Source of the DNA: Schizochytrium sp. TIO01
Lineage: Eukaryota; Sar; Bigyra; Thraustochytrida; Thraustochytriidae
Assembly (NCBI GenBank): GCA_004764695.1
Contig: SMSO01000031.1
Location: forward strand, 5,069,048-5,133,047
Reading direction: 5' to 3'
DNA: 64,000 nucleotides
Shown: positions 10,853 to 23,000 of the stretch, piece after piece
Numbering within the stretch: the first letter of the stretch is position 1
Layout of the letters: each line of letters opens with the position of its first letter
The notes under the pieces: model-generated
Databases searched by the model: none
Seen by the model: the letters and a program-made list of their open reading frames with translations, nothing else
What the model was told of the DNA's origin: nothing
Made by a program: the position numbers and the translations under genes

Positions 10853-10933
10853 CGAGGCGAGCCGGACTCGAACCGACGCAGCTGACGCTAATTGATTTCT
10901 AGTCAATCCCCTTAACCGCTCGGGCATCGCCCC
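10853..10933 (-). tRNA. tRNA-Ser(AGA), copy 11, outermost of the main array
   Basis: Same sequence with C at gene position 16. A T6 run lies just past the 3' end. The 5' flank (CATCTTTT) only partly matches the motif of the other copies. Confidence 0.96.
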
Positions 10934-11882
10934 AAAAGATGTACAGGACATCATCCTTGGTGGAGGTAGTCTCTTTGACAATAAAATATATAAGATAAGA
11001 ATTTATTTTAATGATTGCTTGAACGAATGTGTTAATCGAAGGTTTCTTGTTTTTATAAGCACTAGGAGGTACAATTGGTTTGCTAGTAGTATCCTAGAAG
11101 GTCTTTCACTTTGAACCTCAAGTGAAAACAAATAGAGAAGTTAGACCTAGTCTCAGAGCATGCATGCATCCTTATTTGTCGAAAACAATGAGCAACAATA
11201 TTACTGGTCATCAATTCAAGAACTACGAACGAAATTAAAACGTGCAAGATTGCAAGATGCAGTCCGAGCAATGACTTAAATGCTTCTTGATATTTGCAGC
11301 GAAGGGATATGGATTACTCCAACACTAGTCGTGTTTAGCTACATTAGGCTGAATGGAGACAAGATAGGAACATACTAGAAATGCAGTGCAACAAAGCAAT
11401 ATAATTTTGGAACGGCATTTCCGATTGAGCGGTACGCTCTGCTCCTCGCTTTTAGAATTCAATCTCAAATGAGATTTGAGCTGGGTACAAATTGTAAACT
11501 TCGAATAAATCCAAGATTTTAGATTTTGGAAATTACATCTGAGAATTCCTGATACAACCATCTGCTTTAAGTCCCTCTTTACATTTACAAGTCATATGAC
11601 ATCAATTTGGATTCGACTGAGTCGTACGAGTGACACGGTGGACAATGCATTACAGTGGACTCGAGATCTTCGAGATCCAGGTGTTTACAATGATTTTGTT
11701 ATAATCGCAGAGTTGTATTTGGTACTTTGTCAAAGACGGGAAATATTGTTTTGTTCCACACAAATCACTCAAGATAGACGAGGAACAAACGTGCAAATAC
11801 CTATTCGCTAGAACCGAGTATAGTGAAATCTGAATTGATGGTTGAGGGGGGGGGGACCAACCTAACATCTTCAATTATGCTT

Positions 11883-12090
11883 AGTACAGATTAAGTCCGT
11901 TTTAGTTTAGGAATTCTAACATGACCCAGTTTGCCTTGGATTTGGATTCCAAGGACAGCAGATCGCTAACTCGCAAAGCCAAAGTTTATTGATTCTTCCT
12001 GAGTCTTCCCGAGGTTTCTTTAAGCCTTCATCAAGCCTCGTTTCTTCATCTTTAGAGTCAACCTCTAGCTGACCAAATTGAACGCAAAAA
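11883..12090 (+). repeat. Dispersed repeat, copy A
   Basis: About 200 bases sharing ordered blocks with copy B: GTACAGATYAAG, GGAACATGAC-like, GACAGCAGATCGCT, GCTTCATCAAGC-like and AGTCAACCTCTAGCTGA. It is non-coding and diverged by substitutions and small indels. It is probably a decayed mobile element of unknown class, as no terminal repeats or protein remnants are visible. Confidence 0.65.
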
Positions 12091-13188
12091 TGTTGCGTAC
12101 AAATGTCAAATATAAATTAAAGAGGATAGAAGTTTGAAGCCTTTCATGAACCAGGAGTGATCAAAGAGAAACATACAGTACAAGAACGAGCATGACAAAC
12201 TGCCACTTTCAAAAGCCTGGTAGGATCAGTACAATCACACTTTAGGCAAGCACAAAACAAAACTAGCACAAAACTAGCACAAAACTAGCACGAACAACAA
12301 TTCATGTACGAACATAACACATGTTTCTGATAACCAAATTTATAGAATTACGGCATACTACTCCTAAAAGAAAACACGAAACAGGGGCGTCATATCCAAC
12401 TTATTAATACTGTAACAATAATGGGTGATACGAGCACCAGGTGTTTGTAAAATATATTTTACACTTAACCTCCTCTTTAAATTCAGATGTAAAAGTGACA
12501 ACCTTGCAGAATCATCAACAAGATTTTTTTGCAGATGGGGTCCAACCAAAGATATTATTACCTTCAACTTTTCAAACAGAAGTATTTGCTTAGATTACAG
12601 ATTGAATGGTGGTGAAAACCAAATCAAAGCTCGAGGACCATTTGAGTCATCCTACTTCACAAATCATGTGAGGTACTAGGTCCTACTTACAACTTTAAAT
12701 ATTGGTAAGTGGACGATTAACTAATATAGAAAACGAATGGCAAAGCTAGAGTTCGTCTAACTTCAATAAGGCTTTCAGTAAACTGCGACAAAGCATAGTC
12801 AAAGCCTTCAGGCATGTTGCATCCGTCTTGTTGGTCAAACTCAAGCAGATTTGCATACGCATGTTGGCCTTGATAAGATAATAGAAAGGAAAATAAATGC
12901 ATACAAAATCTGTTATTCAGCATTCAATATGGTGAGTTCTTATTTTCGAAATTTCAAATCGAAGGAACTTGAGGACAAAGTATTGCTAGAGTCCTTGGCG
13001 TCCCCACATAAGTCCTCAAAAACTTTGGACTTTAGGATTAGGACTAGACAATCAAATGCGTGGTTGTGAACTCAAAGTGGCCAAGAACTGAATAGGTGGG
13101 TGGACATACCCATTGACCAAAGTTTATTACGGCAAAACCTGAGGTGATGGTCGAAAGACAAGCTAACGTATTGTCCACCGTTAGATAT

Positions 13189-13390
13189 GGTACAGATCAA
13201 GTTTGTCTTGTATTAGTCTCCTAGTAGGAACATGACTCAGTCTGTCCTGGAATTTATTTACAGAGACAGCAGATCGCTCACTCCTACAGCTAAAGCTTAT
13301 CGAGCCTTCTTAAGTCTTCTTCAAGCCTCTTGCATTCCAATTCGTAGTTTGCGTTCCACTTCCTAGTCAACCTCTAGCTGATCGATCAAA
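13189..13390 (+). repeat. Dispersed repeat, copy B
   Basis: Direct-orientation relative of copy A 1.3 kb away, with the same block order (GTACAGATCAAG, GACAGCAGATCGCT, CTTCTTCAAGCC, AGTCAACCTCTAGCTGA). Confidence 0.65.
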
Positions 13391-15387
13391 ATCATTCTTT
13401 ACACTCGTGCAGCAACGACTGAAACACTTAAATCAGGATAAATAGAATGATAGCTGACTGACAGCCAATATTTCAAGATGGAGGCATGTACCAGGTTGTC
13501 GATACTACAGCATTCAAGCAGACACGCTGATAATCTAAAAAACAAAAAACGCCTTTTCGTTAAAAGCTACATTTTGTGCAACCTGATTGTACTAGAATGA
13601 AAAATCGAGAAGCGGCGCGGACTTAACGTGATCAGAGCCCTTGATAAATTAAATTACACCAAGGCGAATTCGCATATGCATAGAAATGTCTACATAGAGG
13701 CTTGTAATATCCGGAAGAGAAACTGGTGATCGGGTCAGCATGCTGGTCTATCTTCTAAACTCCAAGTCGTATCAAGCTAAAGGTTTATCAAGGAAAATGA
13801 AGTCAAATGTATTTACTACTGACGAAAAGAGTTTTAAGTACAAAGAGTTGACGCATACGAAATAGCAAATTGATGACCTCAGAATTCAGTCCCATGGGTA
13901 CATATGACCTTAACCATATACATGACCGAGTATTAACTTAGTTATCTCCTTTAGTATTCCAAAGCATTATATTCCAATCCTGACTACCCTGGCTTTGGCA
14001 ATATGGACTCTAGCAGAACTTCTCGTGTGCATGTGTCAAACACACTGTCTTTTTTCTTGACTTGAATAAGAGTAATATCATGTGTATTCTCTTATGCGCG
14101 CGCGTCCAAGTGTCCTTGAGTTTTATTGAGGATTACACTCAAAGCTTTTGGCCAAAGATTCCAGCATGAATCTATACGAATGGTTCACCAAAAGAGTATA
14201 ACAGCAAGCTGACCTCGAATGACTTGTACTGTTCAACGAAAAGACCATGTTGTAGAGAGTGGCTAAAAAATCAAAACTTGTATACAAAGATGCTGAATAA
14301 ATTATTTGGATAGCAGCAAGTCCAGAACAATGTTTTAGACAACAGCCTGTAATCACAAAAATCAACATTGATAAAACAAAAGTATCTATAGATACTTTAG
14401 AGCTAGAAACATTGCCACTAGTAGTGGAGTTTACTGAGATATTTTTCAGCAGCAGCCGAACTAAAGGGTTGCAGGGGAAACAGCACAAAATTTGGTCGCG
14501 CGAGTATTAATGCTCGAGAGAATAACAGATTGCTAATCCATCATGGTTCAATGAAATTTTAAATGTCTAGATTCTGGTCTTGACCTGCAGAATAATTGAG
14601 AGAGTTATCATTTGATTTAGTAGGGTCATATTTTGTGGCCATACGATGCTTCTCTACATCAAGCATGTTGAATCTGAAGTTCAGCACCGATGTCGAACAA
14701 ACCCGTAATCATACCTGTACATCTTATACAGCATTGCCTACATATATCTCTACACATGTCATAGTTACATGTTACGTGCACGTCAATTTACAACACTCTA
14801 CCAATGACTCTGATTTACTATCCTGCAGATCGAATAAACCGAATTATCATAAGCGTTGTAGAATACGTAGTAGGTCGATCAGTTTTTGTGTATCTTTGTA
14901 TATCAAAACAAATAAATCATCAGTGCCCTCTTCAAAGGAGTAAGCTGTTTCGAATGAAAGGATTTGAAGAGAGCCAAAATACTGTTTGGGCAGACAAACA
15001 CCAGCTCAAAGTAAGCAGCTTTATTGAGACGCTTAGCAGGATTCCCCAAGTAAACGACAAGTTTGGTCTTATGCGAAAACATTACATTGAATTGAATAGA
15101 GTACTCTAGACTTTTCATGGGTGGTGCTAGTTGTCGTTCTGAATTTGTGGTTTCTCATGACTTTACAATTCTAGCAACAAAACGGAACAATGCAGTTAAA
15201 TACTCTATCAATACGTTTTAGGCTTAAAGTGAGACTTTTCAGCTTTCCAAGCACAAAGTTGATATTAGAAAAGTGAAGTGAAGGTTTACATATCGAGTGA
15301 CAGTGTTATGAATTCGAACATGTGATCATTATAAGTTAATGAGCTGCTTTTAGCTTAAATATTGCTGAAAGGTATTTCTGATTAGCG

Positions 15388-15530
15388 TGAGGTTGACTGT
15401 AAAGATGAAGGCAAGAAGCTTGATGAAGGTTATAAGAAGGTTGATTTAAGTGTTAGCGAACTGCTGTCCTGGGTAATGAATTCTAGGACAGATGGATTCA
15501 TGTAGTAATTAGGGAGATTAAGACATTCTT
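15388..15530 (-). repeat. Dispersed repeat, copy C (inverted)
   Basis: The reverse complement carries GGACAGCAG(T)TCGCTAAC, CTTCATCAAGCTTCTTGCC and CATCTTTACAGTCAACCTC, in the same order as copy A. Confidence 0.55.
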
Positions 15531-15944
15531 GAGATAATCGATGGGGCTAGGTTATCTAACTTCTCCAACCATCGATTCAAGCTAAACCAAGCTTGGGTAT
15601 CGGTAATGTGTATTCACATTTATAGTTCTTGGCTTCAGCAGCCACATGAGTCTGGCTGCCTATTCTTGTTCTAATGTAAACTATTTCTACTGGGTTTTAC
15701 AAAGGGACACCAAGAACTCTAGCGATGTCTTGTCCACTAGTTCCTTCGATTGGAGATCTCAGCAAATATATAATTTTGGAGGGAGAACATTTCCGATCGG
15801 TATGCAGTAAGTAGACCTGATCGTACTACGTCCCCAAAGGTTAAATTTTATACAAATCTTCGTCCAACAATCCTGGTGCTCGCTAGTTGTAATTTTTCAA
15901 TGTTTATGCATGTGCCTTGATACCTTTGCTGAGAGACGAATATA

Positions 15945-16030
15945 GTCAGCCAGAGGTTGACCATGCCGATGAAGACAAGCAGCTTGAGGAAGGCTTGTTA
16001 AGCTCTAGCTTTAAGGGTTAGAGGTATGCT
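15945..16030 (-). repeat. Dispersed repeat, copy D (inverted, partial)
   Basis: The reverse complement has AAAGCTAGAGCTTAAC, AAGCCTTCCTCAAGC and GGTCAACCTCTGGCTGA, matching the 3' half of copies A and B. Confidence 0.5.
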
Positions 16031-17274
16031 ATCTTTGGAGATGAATTGTAAAGCAGACTTACACACAACAGTGTTTCTCCAGTTGCAGATCTTAGCAATC
16101 ATCTAGCTTTGAAAGTCAGCATTGAGATTGCGAATGTATTCTCTATTACATTATTTCTCTACATTGAATCGATAAACTATTTGCACACTTCAGCAGTAAA
16201 GGAGTTTATGGGGTGGTGTTGTGCCAACAGGCGTTTTGGTGAACGGGGCTGGTGTCATAAGCTTAAAAACTAGAAACGAGCATGGCTAAATTGATCTGCA
16301 GAGAATTCACTTTCAGAGCTATTCGAAGAGGTAATTTTTTGTCTTAAACAAAACACAATTTGTGACTAGAAAATATAGAAATGCAAAGGCCCAATACTCA
16401 GGTATGTGCGTTCGAGGTTCATATTGAGGCTGGATTCATGTCAATGACTTTCGCTTTAATTTGGTCTGGTGGATCCATTATCCAAACATGCTCATTCACC
16501 AAGTAAATTGGAATTCATATGATGTACTACTACCATCTTGTGACTACAGCCCATAAACTGAAGGCAACCAACTGCAGTCTATAAACCTCTAAGTATGCTA
16601 AAGAGCTGACGTGAATCATAACAAAGTTCTTTCTTTATTTGTGTAGCTACGTCAAACACTTTGATTCACCCGCGCAATGGTGTTGTTTTTGGTCATATCA
16701 GAATTCTGGATGAAGCGTCATCCGGAGCGTTTGAAGTTAAAGTTAAAAATTACGTCGTACCTCTCTGCCCAGAGTTTCTTGTAAAAATTCACACTTGAAT
16801 AGCTGTGCATTGACTGGGTAACCAACAGTAGAGGCGACATTTCTAATAAGTGCTGGAAATTCAGATGTATGTCCAACCTGAATCAATGATTGAGTTTCGA
16901 ATGTCTTCTGTGAAGTGGGCTCAAGAGGTAGGTTGATAGGTTACTAGGTGCATTCCGAGACCTCCAATCAAACAAGCTCATGGGGAAGGTGCTGCTGGTA
17001 TACTTTCCAAACCATTGAAAGCTCCAAATAGAATGATTATTGCATAGGAATTAAAGTTACATCTAGATCTATAGCTGTGAACCTAAGAACCCCAAGAACC
17101 CCAAGAACCCTAAGAACAACCATGATAAACAGATATATTTCCATTATAGAAGGAAGCAGTGAGCTCTACATCTTAATGGAGAGGTGAATTCACCTGAAGT
17201 TTTCTGTTATGTGTGACACAAATGAGGTCTGTCTTATTCCTAAGATTACACATTAGAAATCCACTCCGCTTCTA

Positions 17275-17335
17275 AATTGCTAATTGTTAAGACGTAAACC
17301 TTTCTAGTCAACCTCCAGCCAACCAGATTCGTCAT
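17275..17335 (+). repeat. Dispersed repeat, fragment E
   Basis: A short segment with TAGTCAACCTCCAGCCAACC, the conserved 3' block of the family. It is too short to be sure. Confidence 0.35.
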
Positions 17336-18065
17336 CCAGCAGTATCGACCACCATGGTCAGCATTGATGTTTTCGTTCTATAGCCTAGGGTTCTGGGGGT
17401 TGCAGGTAGGTTACGAAAGGCTTACAGATCTTTGATCTTTCGCTTCGAAATCCCAATTTAAAAAAGCTTTGTATCAAAATTAAACATAAAGGAAGCGATG
17501 TAAGGCGAACTTCACTGTTATACTATAACGCAGAGTTCGGAGACTTGGTTGAAACGACCAACTAAATAAACAAATTTATTCATTCAAGGATACTCAATGT
17601 ATACCCCAGATGGTTATTTCGCTACACTCAGCAAAGAAGAAGGAATACAACAAAGCGTTATTCGGTCGCAATACCAGAATGCGATTTATTTTCAGCGACG
17701 ACGAGTCGTCACGAACAACAAAATTTTTGGATTAAGATAAACTTTCTCTTAGTCCTCTTCCACTCTTAAATTTAGTTATTGCAGCCTATTTATTAGCAAC
17801 CGCGATATTAGCAACCGCAAAGCTCTATTATTACTTAAACAAGAAAAGAAAAAAGGAGATGACATAAAGTTCTTTATGTATATCATGTTTCACAACTCAA
17901 ACAAAAGATTTTAAAACTTCATACTTGAGGATAAGATAGATCTTTCGAAGATTATAGAAGGATGATAAATGTAGCCATTTGAAAAAACAACAAACAAATT
18001 AATAATAGAAAAAGAAACGAATTCTGGTGTCCACAAAGCATGAACACAAGAGAAAAAAAAAAAAC

Positions 18066-18146
18066 CGAGGCGAGCCGGACTCGAACCGACGCAGCTGACG
18101 CTAATTGATTTCTAGTCAATCCCCTTAACCGCTCGGGCATCGCCCC
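18066..18146 (-). tRNA. tRNA-Ser(AGA), copy 12
   Basis: Same 81-nt sequence with C at gene position 16, 7.1 kb beyond the main array. The sense 5' flank is TATCGT. A long A-run on the plus strand just below provides the terminator. Confidence 0.96.
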
Positions 18147-18226
18147 ACGATAATTCACTCTTGAGCCTGCAACAATTTATTCTCTCCATACCAATGTTAG
18201 TAGAAAATGAGAAAAATAAAAAATAT

Positions 18227-18307
18227 CGAGGCGAGCCGGACTCGAACCGACGCAGCTGACGCTAATTGATTTCTAGTCAATCCCCTTAACCGCTCGGGCA
18301 TCGCCCC
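18227..18307 (-). tRNA. tRNA-Ser(AGA), copy 13
   Basis: Same sequence with C at gene position 16. It lies 161 bases from copy 12, a spacing like that of copies 8-11, and about 290 bases from the next protein gene, which is divergent. Confidence 0.96.
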
Positions 18308-18594
18308 AGAGATGGCTAGTTGCCATTTCCTTGAAGGTATGTGGGTTACTGGTACAATATAAATACAAACAGTACTGATTTTTCCCGCCAAACCTGCAAA
18401 ACCGCCCAACCTCCACTTTTTGTGTACTTCTATGATCAGTAGAGAAAAATCAAAAGGATTACATAGTATTACCTACTACCTACTACAAATGATCTCCAGT
18501 ATCTCCATCAAAAAAGACATTTTGACGCTTGGCTGCACTCACTGCGTCTGCGATTCTTGAGGCAGACATTGATTGGGAACGTGAGGTCGCCACC

Positions 18595-20058
18595 ATGCCC
18601 GGAACTGCTACAGGCGGCAAGAGATGGGTGTGCGAAAGACTTTTGAGGCTTGAGTCGGGTCGCGTGGTTGGATGCTTTCTCTTAGATGACGTGCACCTCG
18701 TGGTGGTCCTGGAGCCCAGCGGAGGGTCGCTCACGTACAGCTTGGCCGGGGATGGCCAGGTGAGACGAGAGCTTACACGATTCATTAGCAGGAGGCTGCA
18801 GCAACCGGTTCGTGAGCTTGTTTCGTTTCGTAATAGGCTGGCCCAAGAACCTTACGTGTGCCTGGAGCTCACACGGAAAGATGAAGTGCTTGAGATTGAC
18901 CAACGTATTAATACTGTGCGCTGGCCAATGGATGCCAACGCTGTGGAAACTGTTGATGGGAATAAAAATCACCGCTGTATTCACTCTATCGAGGGCGCCG
19001 CAGTACTCTCTGTATCCCTCGAGGCAGAAACTTTCACCGTGGAGACCTTGACTCCGTTACCGCTTGCATATAGTAAGCAGACTCGGCAATACACCACCAT
19101 TCGACAAATGTATTTTATTGATGAAGCACCTCACAAGTATAAGCGCCCTCTTGCTGTTGCACAAGGTAAACTTTTGGACGGTCGTGACGATGGAGTTCTA
19201 CTCTCTTATGTAAGCGAGGATCTTCCGCGTACGCCGATGGATGCACATGAGCCAAGCTGGTCTGACATGGATCGAATTCAAGATATGATATTGGAGCTAT
19301 GTGCTGCCCCTGAAACTGCCTTGCCCTGTATAGAGCGTGTTTGCTTTGAGTGGTCTCCTGCAGCGACATACAGATGGTCTTCAGCACAGAAAGAAATGCA
19401 AGTAAGTATCGTTGCTGATGGATCAATGTTAACTGTCGGTCGTAACGGTTTCTTCAATCATCGATTTATTGAAGGCGAGCGCTGGTATGCACCTGATGGT
19501 GTGCCACGCGTAATCCGTTGTTTTTCGGATATTGCGCCTTACGAACTTCAACCTATAGCAGATCATGCAGCACGACTGAATGGTCCTCAGCAGCAAGCGC
19601 TAAAGTCGACTGAAGCAGGAGGAAACCCTGCAACATCAACAGTTTCTACCCATTACAGCTACAGCGAACCTTTGCGTGTAGTGGAGGTTCAGAATGTTCG
19701 AGGAATAGGTCGCTTTACATATCTTTCCGATGACAGTGTTAAGGTTGTTTTCCATGACCGTACTATATTATCCTCGGACTCAGGCTTTCACAAGTGTGAG
19801 CTGATCTCTGCAGATGATGCAATGTCTTGTATTGTAAATACTAAAAACCCTTGCTCTGCAAGCAGGTATGTCCGTAAAGCTGAACAGTTCTTAGCTTGGG
19901 CGCGTAAAGCAGGAGAACCGGGTGTGCCGGTGCGTTTTACGGATCCGGATCCTCTTGTGCGGGCTCAATTAGATGGTGCGCTCCACGCACTACGAGCGCA
20001 GAGACTGCATTTGCATCTTCACCTCCAACGGTTATCGGTACAACTTAATTTCACATGA
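18595..20058 (+). CDS. C5orf34-like protein (DUF4524/DUF4520-type)
   Basis: Predicted 487 residues. The start is the ATG at 18595 in a perfect Kozak context (GCCACCATG). The frame is open upstream but has no earlier ATG. The N-terminal third contains VRWPMDANAV followed by a hydrophobic IEGAAVLSVSL block, recalling the TEVRWP...LDGHAYLCL segment of animal C5orf34. Near the C-terminus VRGIGRFTYLSDDSVKVVFHDRT parallels the VGRFLAYSDDKVHAIFLDG segment of DUF4520. The family has no established biochemical activity that I know. No signal peptide, membrane segment or catalytic motif is visible. The assignment rests on remembered family motifs and is moderate. The protein ends in a His/Leu/Arg-rich tail (LHLHLHLQRL). 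Confidence 0.7.
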   Translation: MPGTATGGKRWVCERLLRLESGRVVGCFLLDDVHLVVVLEPSGGSLTYSLAGDGQVRRELTRFISRRLQQPVRELVSFRNRLAQEPYVCLELTRKDEVLEIDQRINTVRWPMDANAVETVDGNKNHRCIHSIEGAAVLSVSLEAETFTVETLTPLPLAYSKQTRQYTTIRQMYFIDEAPHKYKRPLAVAQGKLLDGRDDGVLLSYVSEDLPRTPMDAHEPSWSDMDRIQDMILELCAAPETALPCIERVCFEWSPAATYRWSSAQKEMQVSIVADGSMLTVGRNGFFNHRFIEGERWYAPDGVPRVIRCFSDIAPYELQPIADHAARLNGPQQQALKSTEAGGNPATSTVSTHYSYSEPLRVVEVQNVRGIGRFTYLSDDSVKVVFHDRTILSSDSGFHKCELISADDAMSCIVNTKNPCSASRYVRKAEQFLAWARKAGEPGVPVRFTDPDPLVRAQLDGALHALRAQRLHLHLHLQRLSVQLNFT

Positions 20059-23000
20059 TTCCACCACCCCCATAGTATAAACTGTAAATTATATGGTATG
20101 GTTAATCTTAATATGAGTCATTAAAAACCTATCTTTCGTACAAGGAAAGCTGTCAATTCTTGGGATTTGCATACATCTGTTTTTGGCCTTTTTAAATTCT
20201 TTTTTAAAATTCAAATTTTAAAATAGAATAAAAAAGAAGATTATAATTTTGTAATTCTGCCATGACTTTGAATCACAAGAGCTTCTGAGAATGGAAATAA
20301 CCACTAGAACCTGTGAATTTGAAAGGTCTCTATATAGGTTCACAAATATATGGAGTCTCAATTTGTGATTCGTGTTAGCCCTGCGCTGGCTACCATTCCA
20401 GTTCAAGATTGCGGCCAGATATCGATATCTGGCAGTTAAAAAATGTGTATATAATTGATGCAAATTTCGGAATCTTCACTCTGAGATACGACTTGAAGAT
20501 CAGCAGAACGTTTTCTCACATATCATATGCTTTCATTGGGCCTGTAAATCATGCTCGCCTATTTTTGCAGAGCTTCATCCCAGAGTTATAGCTACGATGA
20601 GGTCAACCGTCAAAAGGGTCATATTTCGAGCTACCAACTAATACCAATCATACTTGAAAACATGACCCGGACCACCTCAGTCAGCCAGACCATTCATTGC
20701 AGGTCCATCAGCTTCAACAACTAAAACGGACAGGTTGAAATGTCCATACCAAGCAACTTCAACTTAAAAGAGACTAATCCTTGGGAGACTGTCCCGCCTT
20801 GGAAAGTAGACGACGTGTAAATCCCCTACGACATCATTTATCACCCTCGGCCTACCGTAGTGTCTGTACCTGTGTCCTCCAAAGACGCGCCTTCTCCTCA
20901 TTTATTTCGGGAGAGGGAGAGGCTAAATTGTTAAATGCCAGGTTCGCGTTGTGTGTCGCTGACACTTCGCGTGAAGTCGCTAAATCTGCCAACTTTGTCA
21001 TTTTAAAACATTTTTATGGGACCCATTCTGAAGGTTATCTGTTCAAGTTCTCATGGTAAAGTTCCATAACCTTACTGTGCCGCTTGCATGTAGGTAGGTA
21101 GCTGCTACTACCTAGCCTGAAGTCATAGACAATGACCCAATGAGTGGTGAGGCTGCTAGGTAGTAAGTGTCTAGAATTGGCGCTGAGCTTTCTGATGCAA
21201 GTACCTTCGGTGAAACCTGCCATTACGCACAATCTGGAGGGCCCATATCATTGGAGATAACGTTGGATGATGGGTGATCGACAAGACACTGCCAGCCTTT
21301 CATTTGAGAGGCACCCCCGAGAATGGGCATTGGAGATTGTTGTTAGTATGTGAAGGGCTTGGATTTATTTTCGCCCACCGATTGATGTTAGGTCGTTGTT
21401 ACTGCTACCATTATTATGGTTCTCTGTATTTACGTGCAAACTCTTATGACTTCCCCTTCCTTAGCTTGTATGCCCAGAGGAAATGAGCATTCTATTTCTT
21501 GCGGCTTGTTTGTATACATTTCTACAAGTTGTACTAGATATATAACATTATAATTTTAGAATGACGATAGAAACGGTTGTTTGACCAGCTTCAAGCAGCC
21601 AAAGTCCCGTCTTTGTCGATGGCAATACACGCAGCTGCAAACAAGCGAGTGAGCGAGCGAACGAGTAGGTACCGCATAATTAAACTTCGAAAAAAATAAA
21701 TGCCTTTTCTAGCGCTACCTTGAGCTCTTCGCTCATTTTTGCACTTACTGACAGCAGCCCAGATCACCGTAATCTATTCCTCATGAAAATGAAGCAGGCT
21801 CATAGACTTCAAGTCAGTTGGCATTGGCATTGGCAACCACCCAAACTCTCTACCTTGTAGGAAATGTTTCTAGGTAGTAAGTAGTCATGCCAACTGTTGG
21901 CGATGATGAGCAAGCTGCATACAATATAGGGAACAACTGCCATCTGCAGAGAGTAGATATCGAGACCAGTGGCTGCACAGCCGGAGTGTCGGGTGCTGTA
22001 AATAGTAAAATCAGTTGAGGATCATGAAGCACAATCTTTGCACCTTAGGTGCTGGCTCGAGCAGACAATCGCTGCCTCGTGTGTAATACTTAGGTGTACC
22101 TTCAAGTCGGCATAATAATACTTATGCCAGTCCTTTGTTTCCTAACTTCCATTTAAAATAATGTCTTTTTATCGTATGAATACTTTTCTATGATTATAAA
22201 TAACTGCTGCCGCTCTCCTCGTCTATCCATCTTCGTCTCCTCTGCAGAGTCTCGCAACTGAGCACCATGGTCTTCATCGTAGTATTTATTCCACAATGTG
22301 GCAGGCATGGTATGAACGCAACCACTGCATCGCCAACACGGGCGTACAGGTAGTCCAGCTTTGCGAGTGAGGCAATATCTCAAGCGTGCGGCAACGCCTC
22401 GCACAGCAAGGCTTTGATTGAAGAGTTCAACTTGTAAAGAGGAAGGCTGTCAAAGAGCAGATGACAAAAAATACTAAAAAACAATCTCTGAAAAAAAAAG
22501 AAAAAAAAGAAAAAAAAGAAAGAAACGTTTTTGATTTGAGAAAAAAAGAGTAAATAAAACTGAAAACAAGAGAAGAAAAAGGGTTGACGGATCGCTCGTA
22601 ATCTGTCAGCCCTTAGAGAATTTAACTTCATGCCCTGGAGTCGAGCACCCGCCGATGGTTTTAGAGCATGTTTTGAGTATATAAGGGCCACTCTAGGCCC
22701 TCAGCCTGTTTTCTGGTGGCTGGACGTTTGGGGTGATCATTTTAATTTATAAGTTTTATTCATTAATTAAAATACTGTTATAGTAACACTGTGCAAATTG
22801 ACCGCACATTGGACTATTATAGGGTGGGAAAACACTGCTTTAAATTGAAAAACAAAAACCAAAAAGCACCGCCAAAAAACTAGTGCTACTAGGTTAGGTA
22901 CATCAAACTTAAGTGTGCCTAGCCAGGTACCAGTAAGTGAGGTTTCACCAACAAAATCGAGAATCGTGTGGTCGGAGCTTAAGCTACGCTCACCGTCATA

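Larger units (their letters stand above)
10934..18065. other. AT-rich gene desert
   Basis: About 7 kb with no frame I can support as a gene. It holds at least five diverged copies of a dispersed repeat (listed separately) and scattered short inverted repeats, for example AATCGATGG near 15538 against CCATCGATT near 15570. It separates the main tRNA array from copies 12 and 13. Confidence 0.65.
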
